DNA from: Rhizobium sp. ICMP 5592
Lineage (GTDB): Bacteria; Pseudomonadota; Alphaproteobacteria; Rhizobiales; Rhizobiaceae
NCBI RefSeq assembly: GCF_009498525.1
Contig: NZ_QSNT01000003.1
Span: forward strand, 389,977 to 453,976
Direction of reading: 5' to 3'
Length of the DNA: 64,000 bases
The notes beneath the pieces were generated by a model that worked only from the letters and a program-made list of their open reading frames with translations, searched no databases and had not been told where the DNA came from. Each line of letters starts with the position of its first letter. Position 1 is the stretch's first letter. The translations under genes were made by a program, and so were the position numbers. Shown here in pieces: positions 20,942 to 29,970 of this stretch.

Positions 20942-21901
20942 ATGGCGACAGTCACGAGTTTCGAAGGCATGAACCACCCGTCCAAATCCGAGCTTCGCCA
21001 GTTCGCCGAACTCTTCAGCCCCCTCTTCCAGGCATCGACCGACGAGGCAAAACGCCAGGCCGTCGCCGCTCTTTCGCAATGCCCGACCGTACCGGCCGCC
21101 GTCTCCCTCTTCATCGGCTGTCAGCCGATCGCTATCGCAGCACCTTTTCTGACAAGTTCGCAGGCGATCGACGACGACACGCTGATTACCATCGCCCGCA
21201 CGCAGGGCGCCGCGCATGCGAGAGCCATTGTCCGTCGGCCGTCGCTGTCTCCCAAAGTCATCGACGCTCTTGTCGGCCTGCACCAGGCGGAGCCGGAGCG
21301 CGGCATGACCGCATGGGGGGCCCCTGCGATCGAAACTGCCCTGGAACCAGAGACAAGCTCACCCAACCCCGAGGTGGAGCGACTTGCCCGCGAGGAATCG
21401 CTGCGGCAATCGATCAAGCAGGTCGCGCGCCATCTTGGCCGCGATGACAATGACCGCCTTGGCCTTCGCACTCTTTCCGATACACAGGAAGCCTTGATAG
21501 TGCGCTTCGCCCGGGAACGGGACGCGCAGCACTTTGCTGCCACGCTTTCCGATGCGCTTGCCTCCAGCCACTGGCTTGCCGAGCGCATCATGATCGACAC
21601 ATCCGGCCAGCAACTGGCGGTGACGCTGGTCAGCCTCGGCATGGGCTTTGCCGACGCCGTCTATGCGCTGGAACGCTTCTATCCGCACCTTGCCGAACGC
21701 CTCGGCAGCGTCAGCCGCGCCTGGCTGGTACTGGACAGCATCGATGCGGAGGAAAGCCACGCCCGCGTCGAGGCCTGGCGCCGCGCCGACAGCTACACCT
21801 ATCTACCGCCGGAACAGAAGACCGTCCCGCAATCGGCTGCGCCCCTGTTCGGCAACAGAGAAAGCCCGATCCGCGAATTGCGCGTCGTCAGCCGCCGCTA
21901 A
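20942..21901 (+). CDS. DUF2336 domain protein
   Basis: A 319-residue soluble, helix-rich protein of the DUF2336 family, found in alphaproteobacteria. It shows repeated ~35-residue helical units (AAVSLFIGCQPIAIAAPFL, then ARAIVRRPSLSPKVIDALV) reminiscent of HEAT/Arm-like folds. Translation probably starts at ATG 20942; an open frame from 20867 extends upstream without a better site. No catalytic motif. DUF2336 proteins are found near cell-cycle and motility genes in some species, and the DivJ-like gene nearby is in keeping with that, but this is context only. Confidence 0.8.
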   Translation: MATVTSFEGMNHPSKSELRQFAELFSPLFQASTDEAKRQAVAALSQCPTVPAAVSLFIGCQPIAIAAPFLTSSQAIDDDTLITIARTQGAAHARAIVRRPSLSPKVIDALVGLHQAEPERGMTAWGAPAIETALEPETSSPNPEVERLAREESLRQSIKQVARHLGRDDNDRLGLRTLSDTQEALIVRFARERDAQHFAATLSDALASSHWLAERIMIDTSGQQLAVTLVSLGMGFADAVYALERFYPHLAERLGSVSRAWLVLDSIDAEESHARVEAWRRADSYTYLPPEQKTVPQSAAPLFGNRESPIRELRVVSRR

Positions 21902-21910
21902 AGGTATCCG

Positions 21911-22270
21911 TTACCCGAGTGGATTGATGCGCTGGTCGGTCAGCGGCACGATATCGGCTATATCATCCGTCTCCAGCTCGATGATCCAGAGATCGGGATC
22001 GAATTTCAGCTCGCGATCGAGCATCTGCCTGACCGCTTCAGGCTGTTTGCGATCCATGCGGATTTCAAACAGGCGCGCACCGCTTTCCTCCTCGTCGAAG
22101 AAGCTCTGCGGCGCCGGCGCATAGAGCGTTTCCAGCCCATCGCGAAAACGCTGGCGAATGAAGATCGCCCCAGCCTCCTCCGCGCCCTTGTGCTCGACGG
22201 CGGCGAAATCGCCGCGCGAAAAGAGGCGGCGGGTCAGGGCGGAAACGAAGATGTCGCTGCGCAATCTCAT
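21911..22270 (-). CDS. DUF1491 family protein
   Basis: A 119-residue protein of the DUF1491 family. Characteristic elements are the opening MRLRSDIFVSALTRR, the strand AGAIFIRQR and DPDLWIIELE near the end. It has no signal peptide or membrane segment, so it is cytosolic. The function is unknown. It ends nine bases from the convergent DUF2336 gene and lies downstream of the peptidoglycan-binding gene on the same strand (48-base gap), so it may share that transcript. Confidence 0.82.
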   Translation of the reverse strand: MRLRSDIFVSALTRRLFSRGDFAAVEHKGAEEAGAIFIRQRFRDGLETLYAPAPQSFFDEEESGARLFEIRMDRKQPEAVRQMLDRELKFDPDLWIIELETDDIADIVPLTDQRINPLG

Positions 22271-22318
22271 GACGGAGCTATAGCGGCCGGCGGGAGGCGA
22301 GGCAATTGACGGCGAAGA

Positions 22319-23161
22319 TTAAAGCGCGCCGATATCCTGCAGTTTCTTCAGGACAGCCAAGTCGGGCTCACCGGTTTCCGGTAGCCGGTAGTGTTTCTGG
22401 AAGCGGCGGATGGCGGCCTTGGTCTGCTCGCCGGCAACGCCGTCGACGCTGACATTGCTATAGGCGATGTTGCTCAGGCCCTTCTGGATCTGCATCACCA
22501 TGTTGACGGTATTGACCGCGTCACTCGGGGCGCTCCTGGGCGTCGCTGCGCTTTTGCCGAACCCCTTCTCGGCGCTCTGGATGGCCGCGGCGACGGGATC
22601 GACAGCCGAAGCGTCGGCGGACACGTTGATCGGTCGCTCCACAGGAACGGCGGCGACAGTCGGTTTGCTGGCCGTACGGGAGGCTGGGCTGGCGGTTTGA
22701 ACGGATGCCGTCGATACGGCAGCTGGCTGATTGGAGGCGGCATCGCTCGATGCTTCGGAATCCTGGCGCTCGATGCGGAACGTCGTGACATTGCCGGTAT
22801 CGGCTTGCTGCCCGAGCAGGAAGGCCTTGCGACCGGGGATCTGGTAGGGCGCGCCGGGCTCGCGGGTGCGCAAGAGCGGTGACGGGTGCGTGCCCGCCTG
22901 ATACCAGAGAGCGTTGGCCGTGACGAAACCGAAGACCGCGAAGAAGAGCGCAATACCGCCGGCGGCGGCCGGATGCCGGCCGACAGCACCGCCAAGCAGC
23001 CCGGCCAATGCACCCGCGCCACGCACGCCAAGGCCACCCAGCGCGCCGGCACCGCGCAGGCCAAGGCTGCCAACGGCAACCGCCCCTCGGGAAGCAAGGC
23101 CAGGCTGCTTGCGCCTGCCCTTGCCCCTTCCCTTAGGCGATTTTCGCTTTTGCGGGGCCAT
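22319..23161 (-). CDS. Membrane-anchored peptidoglycan-binding domain protein
   Basis: A 280-residue protein with a very basic N-terminus, Gly/Ala-rich repeats (LGLRGAGALGG, LGVRGAGALAG), one membrane helix at about 67-87, a long Ser/Ala/Pro linker, and a C-terminal peptidoglycan-binding type 1 domain (NVSVDGVAGEQTKAAIRRF) near 235-280. The domain would lie in the periplasm. The start, with GAGGAAGAG before it, is inside the last 29 bases of the DivJ-like kinase gene, so the two are made together. A role linking a cell-cycle kinase to the wall is an inference from this coupling. Confidence 0.85.
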   Translation of the reverse strand: MAPQKRKSPKGRGKGRRKQPGLASRGAVAVGSLGLRGAGALGGLGVRGAGALAGLLGGAVGRHPAAAGGIALFFAVFGFVTANALWYQAGTHPSPLLRTREPGAPYQIPGRKAFLLGQQADTGNVTTFRIERQDSEASSDAASNQPAAVSTASVQTASPASRTASKPTVAAVPVERPINVSADASAVDPVAAAIQSAEKGFGKSAATPRSAPSDAVNTVNMVMQIQKGLSNIAYSNVSVDGVAGEQTKAAIRRFQKHYRLPETGEPDLAVLKKLQDIGAL

Positions 23162-24707
23162 TCATCTCTTCCTCTTTTCGCTTTCCATTCATCTCCAGAT
23201 TATGTTTCAGACGTGGCGGAAAATCGACCGTGCGGTTGGCATCCACAGACTGTTGCACCACCACGCCAGAGCCGTCGAGCGGGATCAGGATCGTAATCAC
23301 CGTACCCTCGCCCGGCTCGCTGGCGATGGCAAAGCTGCCGCCATGCAGCCCGACCAGTCCCTTGACCAGCGACAGGCCAAGACCGGTGCCGGCGTAACGG
23401 CGAGTATAATCATTCTGGATCTGCACGAAAGGCTGGCCAAGCGAGGCGAGCCGATCGGCCGCGATGCCGATGCCGGTATCGCACACCGAAAGCTTCAGCA
23501 TCCCGTCGGCCATGGCCGCATCAATGGTGACGGCGCCGCCGGCATCGGTGAACTTGATGGCATTGCCGACGAGGTTGATGAGAACCTGCTGGATGGCGCG
23601 CTGATCGGCGACGATATCGCCGAGGCCGCGCTGCACGCGGCTCGTCAGCGTCAGCCCCTTCTCTTTCGCCTGCAGCGCCAGCATGGCTTCGCAAGCGCCG
23701 ATGGAGGCCTCGATGGGGAATGGCTCAGGCACAAGCTCGTAGCGTCCTGCCTCGATCTTGCTCATGTCGAGCATGGTGTTGACCACTGAGAGCAGATGCG
23801 CGCCGGACTGGCGGATCAGGCCGACATATTCGCGCTGGCGATTGTTCTCGAGCTTGCCGAAATATTCTCCGCTCAAAATATCCGAAAAGCCGAGAATGGC
23901 ATTGAGCGGCGTGCGCAGCTCGTGGCTGACGGCGGCGAGGAAGCGCGACTTGGCGTCATTGGCCGATTCCGCTTCCGCGGTCTTGCGGGCCGCCTCGTCA
24001 CGCAGCTGCTGGTCGTAGGAGATATCGCGCGACTGGCTGACGATCGCGGTCAGGCGGCCTTCGCCGTCGCGCCGCGCGCTCATCTCCATGCGGATATGAA
24101 TGAACTGGTCGTTGCCCTCGATAACGGCCGAGCGCTCCAGACGCAGATCGACGCCGAGGGCATCGCGGCCCTGACGCAGGGTATCGACGGCCTGAAGGAA
24201 GAGGATGCGATCGGAGATATGCACCTGCTCGATGAAACCGCGCCCGGAGGGGTCGCGCATCCAGCTCAGGAATTCCGCGCGATCGCGCCCGCCGACAGCG
24301 GTAACGCTGCCCTGCGGATCGAAGAGGAGCACGAGGCCGCTGGCGGCTTCGAGCATCAGGTCGCAATGCTCGACGACGACAGCTTCCACAGCGTCCGAGG
24401 CGGGCCGCTGACGCGACAAAGCGATGCTGCCGACGGCGGAAAACAGGAATGCGGCGCAGACCGTGGCAACGCCGACGGGCAACGCCACGGCCGCGGAGGT
24501 GATGAAAGAAAGTCCTGCCGGAACGGCGACAAGCGCCACGGAGGAGGCGAGCGCGAGCCGACGCAGGATCGCCAATTCCTGTCCACGGACTTCGCCATTC
24601 CCGCTTGTCCGGGACAGCCAGCTTTCGCCCGTCCGGTCCACGAGGGCTCCAGCCCTGCCAGCCATGTTACTCAATACGCGCACACCAAAACCCGCACAAA
24701 CGGTCAT
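23133..24707 (-). CDS. divJ: PAS-domain sensor histidine kinase, DivJ-like
   Basis: A 524-residue kinase with two close membrane segments (about 51-72 and 76-96), a PAS-like domain (about 112-230), a coiled linker, phosphoacceptor His262 (AVSHELRTPLNAIL) and an ATPase domain (NLVGNAIKFT, DTGIGI, GTGLGLSLV). HisKA sequences of this kind occur in the PleC/DivJ/PdhS group that acts on DivK. My recollection is that Sinorhizobium divJ lies about a dozen genes from feuPQ, as this gene does, which supports the name. A CtrA-like half-site lies upstream. If it is not DivJ, it is another PAS kinase of the same group. The downstream wall-binding gene overlaps it by 29 bases. Confidence 0.75.
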   Translation of the reverse strand: MTVCAGFGVRVLSNMAGRAGALVDRTGESWLSRTSGNGEVRGQELAILRRLALASSVALVAVPAGLSFITSAAVALPVGVATVCAAFLFSAVGSIALSRQRPASDAVEAVVVEHCDLMLEAASGLVLLFDPQGSVTAVGGRDRAEFLSWMRDPSGRGFIEQVHISDRILFLQAVDTLRQGRDALGVDLRLERSAVIEGNDQFIHIRMEMSARRDGEGRLTAIVSQSRDISYDQQLRDEAARKTAEAESANDAKSRFLAAVSHELRTPLNAILGFSDILSGEYFGKLENNRQREYVGLIRQSGAHLLSVVNTMLDMSKIEAGRYELVPEPFPIEASIGACEAMLALQAKEKGLTLTSRVQRGLGDIVADQRAIQQVLINLVGNAIKFTDAGGAVTIDAAMADGMLKLSVCDTGIGIAADRLASLGQPFVQIQNDYTRRYAGTGLGLSLVKGLVGLHGGSFAIASEPGEGTVITILIPLDGSGVVVQQSVDANRTVDFPPRLKHNLEMNGKRKEEEMNGPAKAKIA

Positions 24708-24830
24708 TTATCCAGGCCCACAATAGGCTCCGGCGGCTTAAGGAAAGAATAAAGGACAGGCACGCGGATCGGCCGAAAAAGCGCGAAAGTCCCGTTTTGG
24801 CGCACATGAGGGGACCTTTGGTTTTTGTGG

Positions 24831-24845
24831 TTAACAGCGGGTAAG
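24831..24845 (-). promoter_or_regulatory. Possible CtrA box upstream of the DivJ-like gene
   Basis: On the minus strand the site reads CTTA-N7-TTAA, one base from the CtrA consensus TTAA-N7-TTAA. It lies about 125 bases upstream of the kinase start. A single imperfect match is weak evidence. Confidence 0.3.
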
Positions 24846-24995
24846 CAACGGATTTTATTTAGATTTCCGTTGCGCGTTAACTTTTGGAACGCCGCCGGCG
24901 CCCGTAATCCCCTGGAGATCAAGCAGATCGGCCGAGACATACTTAACAGCAATCGCTACAATTCGAGCTAAATAGGCTTCAAATTCCGAAAGCTA

Positions 24996-25012
24996 AAATT
25001 TGAATCAAATTT
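24996..25012. promoter_or_regulatory. Perfect palindrome containing a GANTC site
   Basis: AAATTTG-AAT-CAAATTT has seven-base arms and a three-base centre, the same geometry as the site at 20182. GAATC at its centre is a CcrM target. It sits 124 bases before the DUF5330 start. Confidence 0.4.
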
Positions 25013-25135
25013 GCCAAAAATACATCCAAGTTTTGAAAAGCGATGTTGTCCTCTGCCGGATAGGGTTTGAGCAACGTCGGATCAACGGATTCGAATCGGT
25101 GGCAAGACCGAACGAAGTACAGGATGGGCAAGGCA

Positions 25136-25597
25136 ATGTGGTTTCTCATTAGAACAGGGTTCTGGTTTTCGCTGGTTCTCATGTTCCTGCCGATCTTCGC
25201 AAAGCCGCAGGGCGATCCCCGACCGGCGGGCGAGCCGCAGGTGCAGGTTTCCGACGCGCTGTCGGCTGCTTCCGGCGTGATGCAATATGTCGGCTCCATG
25301 TGCAGCGAGAAGCCCGATGTCTGCCTGAAGGGCGGCGAAACGCTGACCGCGCTGGGATACCAGGCCCGCGACGGCGCCCGCGTTGCCTATGACCTGCTCG
25401 GCCAGCATTTCAAGGATCAGAAGCCCGGCGAACAGGCCGCGACGACGCCCGTCACCGGCCATGAGCAGGCAGCCGCGGAAGCGCAGCCCATGCCCCCGAA
25501 GCGCGTGGCCGGCACCCAGACCGCGGATGCGGTCGTTACCGGCACGGTCAAGCTGCCCTCTTTCATTCCGGTGCCCTTGCCGAAACCCCGGACCTGA
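25136..25597 (+). CDS. DUF5330 domain exported protein
   Basis: A 153-residue protein with an N-terminal membrane or signal segment (MWFLIRTGFWFSLVLMFLP), a short conserved core with two cysteines (GSMCSEKPDVCLKGGETL) and a Pro-rich tail. This matches the DUF5330 family of rhizobia; the function is unknown. ATG 25136 follows AAGG; an ATG four codons earlier is also possible. A strong terminator follows the stop. Confidence 0.82.
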   Translation: MWFLIRTGFWFSLVLMFLPIFAKPQGDPRPAGEPQVQVSDALSAASGVMQYVGSMCSEKPDVCLKGGETLTALGYQARDGARVAYDLLGQHFKDQKPGEQAATTPVTGHEQAAAEAQPMPPKRVAGTQTADAVVTGTVKLPSFIPVPLPKPRT

Positions 25598-25610
25598 TAC
25601 CCACTTCATG

Positions 25611-25655
25611 AAAAGAACGCCATGAGCCTGTCCATCGCTTACGGCGTTCTTTTTT
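25611..25655 (+). terminator. Rho-independent terminator after the DUF5330 gene
   Basis: AAAAGAACGCC pairs with GGCGTTCTTTT across a 21-base loop, and the stem runs into a string of T. It begins 13 bases after the stop codon. Confidence 0.8.
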
Positions 25656-25720
25656 GTCACGGGTTCAAATCATCGGCCATTTCACCTATATGCAAGCAAA
25701 TAGACAATTGGACCGGCATA

Positions 25721-26143
25721 ATGGCGACGCTTGAGCAGATCATTGAGGATTTCTCCTTCCTGGACGACTGGGAGGATCGCTATCGCTATGTGATCGAACT
25801 CGGCAAGATGCTGCCGGACCTGCCGGAAGAGAAACGAACCCTGGAAAACAAGGTGCAGGGCTGCGCCAGTCAGGTCTGGCTCGTGACTCATGCCTCGGGC
25901 GATCCGGACAATCCGGTGCTGACCTTCGAAGGCGATTCCGATGCCCATATCGTGCGCGGGCTGGTGGCGATCGTGCTGACCACCTATTCCGGCAAACCCG
26001 CCGCCGAGATCGCCGCGCTCGACGCGCTTGACGTCTTCGGCAAGATCGGCCTCGTCGAACATCTTTCCTCGCAGCGTGCCAATGGATTGCGCTCGATGAT
26101 CAGGCGCATCCGGGAAGAAGCGAGAGTCCGGGCCGCCGCATAG
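25721..26143 (+). CDS. sufE: SufE family cysteine desulfuration protein
   Basis: SufE takes sulfur from the SufS desulfurase for iron-sulfur cluster assembly. The 140-residue protein starts MATLEQIIEDFSFLDDWEDR, the family signature, and has the acceptor Cys48 in the loop VQGCASQVW. ATG 25721 fits the family start; the upstream open frame passes through the terminator and is discarded. The rest of the suf operon is not nearby, as is common for sufE in rhizobia. It shares a terminator with the convergent mucR gene. Confidence 0.93.
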   Translation: MATLEQIIEDFSFLDDWEDRYRYVIELGKMLPDLPEEKRTLENKVQGCASQVWLVTHASGDPDNPVLTFEGDSDAHIVRGLVAIVLTTYSGKPAAEIAALDALDVFGKIGLVEHLSSQRANGLRSMIRRIREEARVRAAA

Positions 26144-26164
26144 GGTTCGATGCGCGACGGCAAT

Positions 26165-26195
26165 AAAAAACCCGGCTCGAAAGCCGGGTCTTTTC
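26165..26195. terminator. Bidirectional terminator between sufE and mucR
   Basis: ACCCGGCT-CGAA-AGCCGGGT is a perfect eight-base stem with a tetraloop. A-run on the left and TCTTTT on the right let it work in both directions, serving the two convergent genes. Confidence 0.88.
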
Positions 26196-26215
26196 GATAG
26201 CGTCCAGTCGAGACC

Positions 26216-26647
26216 TTACCGAGCACCGCGCTTGCGGCGCTGACCGAGGCCCATTTCCTTCGCGAGACGCGAACGGGCTTCAGCATAGGCGGGCGCAACC
26301 ATCGGATAATCGGCCGCCAGGTCCCACTTCTCGCGGTATTCTTCCGGAGAAAGACTATGGTGGGTCATCAGGTGACGCTTCAAAGACTTGAAGCTGCCGC
26401 CGCATTCCAGGCAGGTAATCTGATCGTCCTGTACTGATTTACGAACGGATACCGCCGGCTTCTGCTTTTCAACCACGGTAACGGCGGGTGCCGGAGCCGA
26501 AGTGCTGCTCAAGGCGGAATGTACGTCGGAAATCAGATTCGGAAGGTCGGTGACCGGGACTACATGGTTGCTGACATAAGCCGCCACGATGTCGGCGGTC
26601 AGCTCAACCAGCAAGTCCTGGCCAGTGCCAAGGGCCGTATCTGTCAT
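26216..26647 (-). CDS. mucR: MucR/Ros family zinc-finger transcriptional regulator
   Basis: MucR proteins are H-NS-like gene silencers that bind AT-rich DNA and control exopolysaccharide, motility and virulence or symbiosis genes. The 143-residue product has an N-terminal oligomerisation region and the family zinc finger [19 protein letters not shown], with Cys79, Cys82, His92 and His97 as likely ligands. The basic tail GQRRKRGAR ends the protein. The ribosome site AGGAGAAG precedes ATG 26647. The name Ros/RosR is used for the same family in other rhizobia. The long AT-rich region upstream would suit autoregulation. Confidence 0.92.
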   Translation of the reverse strand: MTDTALGTGQDLLVELTADIVAAYVSNHVVPVTDLPNLISDVHSALSSTSAPAPAVTVVEKQKPAVSVRKSVQDDQITCLECGGSFKSLKRHLMTHHSLSPEEYREKWDLAADYPMVAPAYAEARSRLAKEMGLGQRRKRGAR

Positions 26648-27182
26648 TATCTTCTCCTGTTCATCGGCTTGCTTACCGTGTCACGCCTCCACTTGAGCGC
26701 GCAAGACACGGCATTCACATGATCCGCGCATAATCCTGTCGAAAACCATTTTGATCTTCGGGGCCTATGCACTGGGCAATCCGCGCAAGCGCGTATCGTC
26801 CATATTCGTAGCAGTCAGCGGCAAAAAACGGGGCATTACATGCCAAAGTGCCGACAATACGACATCCACCCCTAGACGCCGTACGACGAAACCCGTTTCT
26901 GTACCGCCTGATGATAGAATCAGTGATGACGGAGATAGGTCCGCCAATCCTTAACCGGAAGCAAGTTTTGCCCGCCGTTGCTTGAAAGAAAGATCAGAAC
27001 ATTGGGCACTTAAAGCCGGCCGAGACTAATTCAACATCAGAACTCTACTTGAATGTGAATTAGCACTCTTTATCCAAAAGTCCAGTTTTTAATTGTATCA
27101 CTTACTGGCAAAATTCTCATCTATTAAAAATAGGTAACTTGCAACTAGAATTGTATTCCTCTTCTAGCAATCCTTGCGTTTG
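26648..27182. other. AT-rich intergenic region upstream of mucR
   Basis: 535 bases between mucR and the 3' end of the mrp operon. From about 27000 the sequence is markedly AT-rich compared with the rest of the window. It includes CTAGAA (27145-27150) with a matching TTCTAG (27162-27167), which may act as the mrp operon terminator. No coding sequence is supported. Confidence 0.55.
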
Positions 27183-27545
27183 TTAGCCTTTCGTTTTGTA
27201 AGTACGCCGAACCATCTGTTCCCTCATCAAATCATCGCGCACCGACGGCGACGTCAACCGGTGGCCGGCCTTGTGGGCCGCCCGCGCGAGGAGATGGGCC
27301 GCAATCGGCGCGGTCAGGACGAAGAACAGGAAACCGGCCAGTGCCCGTGCCAATATGGACAGATCCTGAGAGTGAATACCGACCGCAAGTAGCAACAGAC
27401 CGGAGCCGACCGTGCCAGCCTTCGAGGCGGCATGCATGCGGCTGTAGAGATCCGGCAGGCGGACGATGCCGATCGCGGCGGCGAGCGCGAACAGAGCCCC
27501 GGCCACAAGCAGGAAGGCGACGATGAGCGCTGCGATCAATTCCAT
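27183..27545 (-). CDS. mnhG: Mrp/Pha2 cation:proton antiporter subunit G
   Basis: A 120-residue subunit with three membrane segments. It opens with [19 protein letters not shown], contains [17 protein letters not shown], the strongest MnhG signature, and ends with a hydrophilic tail. It is the last gene of the operon and overlaps mnhF by one base. The seven-subunit complex exchanges sodium or potassium for protons and protects against salt and alkali. Confidence 0.93.
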   Translation of the reverse strand: MELIAALIVAFLLVAGALFALAAAIGIVRLPDLYSRMHAASKAGTVGSGLLLLAVGIHSQDLSILARALAGFLFFVLTAPIAAHLLARAAHKAGHRLTSPSVRDDLMREQMVRRTYKTKG

Positions 27546-27934
27546 TACCGCCCTCCTCTTTTGCGCCGGTTATCCTTGCAGGTCTTTTTACTTGCGGTTG
27601 GCTTGGCTCCGCTCTCCGCCGTAAGTATCGACGAGGCTGACGGCTCGTTTCCGTTTGACGCGCCCTGGCTCAGGATGAACCGGGCGAAGGCGACAGTGGC
27701 AAGGAAGCCGACAAGGCCAAGTGAGATGGCTATGTCTATGTAGAGAGTGAAACCGGTCTTGATGGCGATCACGGCGATGAAGCCGATGGCAACCGCCACC
27801 AGCATATCCAGCGCCAGCACCCGGTCGGGCAGCGTCGGACCAACCACCACACGATAGACCGTGAGTAGAAAGGCCAGGCCGAGAATGCCAAGCGCAAGCA
27901 TGGCAGCAGTGGAGACGATGGACGCGGCGATCAT
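27545..27934 (-). CDS. mnhF: Mrp/Pha2 antiporter subunit F
   Basis: A 129-residue subunit with three membrane helices and the MnhF motif [19 protein letters not shown]. Its hydrophilic C-terminal extension (about residues 93-129) is longer than in many homologs. The ATG overlaps the mnhE stop by four bases. Confidence 0.92.
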   Translation of the reverse strand: MIAASIVSTAAMLALGILGLAFLLTVYRVVVGPTLPDRVLALDMLVAVAIGFIAVIAIKTGFTLYIDIAISLGLVGFLATVAFARFILSQGASNGNEPSASSILTAESGAKPTASKKTCKDNRRKRGGR

Positions 27935-28404
27935 CGGAAAGCCTCCAGTATCCGGCGTTCGAAACCCTCGGCGATATCGTGCTTCACCGCCTCCGGATCC
28001 GAGCAGTCGAGCGCATGCACATAGAGCGTCTTGCGGTCCTCCGAGACGTCGACCGAGAGCGTGCCGGGCGTCAGCGTGATGAGATTAGCGAGCAGCGCGA
28101 TCTCGAAATCGCGGTCGACGGTGAGCGGAAAGGCGAAGATACCGGGCTTTACGTCCATCTTCGGGCTCATGACCGTGACTGCGACGGCCCATGCGGATTT
28201 CGCCAGCTCGCGCAGAAACAGGAGAAGCAGGGCCAGAATGCGCCTGATACGGCCGAGATAGAGCACACCGCCATAGGACTCCCGCACGATCGCCAGCGCA
28301 AACGCGGAGAGCACGAAGCCGAAGACGAGATTGAGGAAGGAGGCGCTACCGGTGATCGCAGCCCAGACGATGGCAAGCAGAAGGTTGAAGACAAACAGGA
28401 TCAT
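27931..28404 (-). CDS. mnhE: Mrp/Pha2 antiporter subunit E
   Basis: A 157-residue membrane subunit. Characteristic elements are the two N-terminal helices, then [18 protein letters not shown] helix and the segment [15 protein letters not shown] found in MnhE proteins. It overlaps mnhD and mnhF by four bases on either side. Confidence 0.93.
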   Translation of the reverse strand: MILFVFNLLLAIVWAAITGSASFLNLVFGFVLSAFALAIVRESYGGVLYLGRIRRILALLLLFLRELAKSAWAVAVTVMSPKMDVKPGIFAFPLTVDRDFEIALLANLITLTPGTLSVDVSEDRKTLYVHALDCSDPEAVKHDIAEGFERRILEAFR

Positions 28405-29966
28405 TGCGCCCCCGCCCCTCCCGGAAAGACCGAATGCAGATAGGCGGACGGATCTTCGAGACCGCTAGCTGCCCGTTGCGTCAGATGCAGGAGCTGTTCG
28501 GGAAACAGGCCGAAGCCGATCACCAGAGCGGTCAACGCCAGGATCGGCAAGCCGGCCTGCCAGACGATCGGTACCGGCGCGATGGCGTCCGGCGCTGTTC
28601 TCGGACGCCAATAGGCAAGCAGGAAGATCCGGCCAAAGACGATGGTGGTGAGGAAGCCGGCCAACAGGATCGTGGCGGCAATCCACCAGGCACCGGTGTC
28701 GAGCGCCGCCTTCACCAGAACGACCTTGGGCCAGAAGCCGGAAAATGGCGGCAGGCCGCAAGCCGCGAAAAACAGCACCAGCGACAGACCGGCGAACCAG
28801 CCGCTTTGCCGGTACAGCCCGCCGAGCTCGGAAAGCGAGAAGCCGCCGCCGCGGCGCGCCGCTTGGCCCGCCAACAGATAGAGCGCCGTCATCAGTACCA
28901 TGGAATGCAGCGCATAGAAGATCGCGCCGCTGAGGCCGTCGGCACTGCCGAGCGCCACGCCCGCCAGCATCGTGCCGATGCCGGAGATGACGACATAGCC
29001 GAGCAGGCGGCGGAGATCGTTTTCGCCGAGCGCGCCAAGCACGCCGGCCAGCATGGTAGCGATGGCAACCACCGTCGTGATCGGGCCGAGCCCGGCGCGT
29101 TCGACCGGCAAAAGCATGACCAGCACCCGGATCAGCGCGTAGATGCCGACCTTGGTGAGCAGGCCGGCAAACAGCGCCGAAACGGTGATGCGCGGTGTAT
29201 GGTAGGAGGCCGGTAGCCAGAAATTGACCGGGAAAGCCGCGGCCTTCATGCCGAAGGCGAGAAGGAAGAGGCCGGCAAGCGTCATCAGCGGCGCCGTGTT
29301 ACCGGGCGCCCTCGCCTTCATGGCGATATCGGCCATATTGAGCGTGCCGAAAATGGCGTAGAGGTAGCCGACAGAGACGAGAAACAGCGTCGTGGCGATC
29401 AGGTTCAGCACGGCGTATTTCAAGGCACCGTCGATCTGCTCCCGTTCCGATCCTAGGATCAGGAGGCCGAAGGACGAAATCAGCAGCACCTCGAACCAGA
29501 CGTAGAGATTGAAGACGTCGCCGGTCAGGAACGCGCCGCTGACGCCGGCAAGCAGCAGCAGCAGGAAGGGGAAGAAGCCGTAGCGGCGGCCGCTGGTGGT
29601 GATCTCGCCGAGCGCGTAGAGGCTCGCTGCCAACGCCACGACCGCCGCCGTCAGCGCCATGATCGCACTGAAGAGGTCGACGCTGAAGGCGATGCCGAAA
29701 GGCGGGAGCCAGCGGCCCATGACCATGGTTATCGGGCCTTCGGCGGCGACCTTGTGCAGCAAGGCCGCATCGATCAGCACCAAGAGAACGAGGCCGGGAA
29801 TGGCGATCCAGCCGTGCCATGCCGTGCGGTCGCGCAGCATCATCAAGATAGCGCCGAGCCCGATACACAGCGCCACCGGCAGGATGACCAGCCAATGCCC
29901 CGCATCCACCGGCGCTGTCACCAGCGCGGCGGAAAGATCGACAGCGGTGTTTGCGGGTGCCGCCAT
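28401..29966 (-). CDS. mnhD: Mrp/Pha2 antiporter subunit D (NuoL/M/N-like)
   Basis: A 521-residue polytopic subunit homologous to the antiporter-like subunits of complex I. The conserved glutamate of the proton path is in LYVWFEVLLISSFG and the lysine in FGMKAAAFPVNFWLP, with a second in ALFAGLLTKVGIY. It starts four bases after the mnhC stop and overlaps mnhE by four. The length is typical. Confidence 0.95.
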   Translation of the reverse strand: MAAPANTAVDLSAALVTAPVDAGHWLVILPVALCIGLGAILMMLRDRTAWHGWIAIPGLVLLVLIDAALLHKVAAEGPITMVMGRWLPPFGIAFSVDLFSAIMALTAAVVALAASLYALGEITTSGRRYGFFPFLLLLLAGVSGAFLTGDVFNLYVWFEVLLISSFGLLILGSEREQIDGALKYAVLNLIATTLFLVSVGYLYAIFGTLNMADIAMKARAPGNTAPLMTLAGLFLLAFGMKAAAFPVNFWLPASYHTPRITVSALFAGLLTKVGIYALIRVLVMLLPVERAGLGPITTVVAIATMLAGVLGALGENDLRRLLGYVVISGIGTMLAGVALGSADGLSGAIFYALHSMVLMTALYLLAGQAARRGGGFSLSELGGLYRQSGWFAGLSLVLFFAACGLPPFSGFWPKVVLVKAALDTGAWWIAATILLAGFLTTIVFGRIFLLAYWRPRTAPDAIAPVPIVWQAGLPILALTALVIGFGLFPEQLLHLTQRAASGLEDPSAYLHSVFPGGAGAQ

Positions 29967-29970
29967 GTTG

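Larger units (their letters stand above)
24708..25135. other. Divergent intergenic region with candidate regulatory sites
   Basis: 428 bases between the DivJ-like kinase and the DUF5330 gene. It has AT-rich stretches, a CtrA-like site at 24831-24845 and a palindrome at 24996-25012. No supported coding sequence. Confidence 0.55.
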
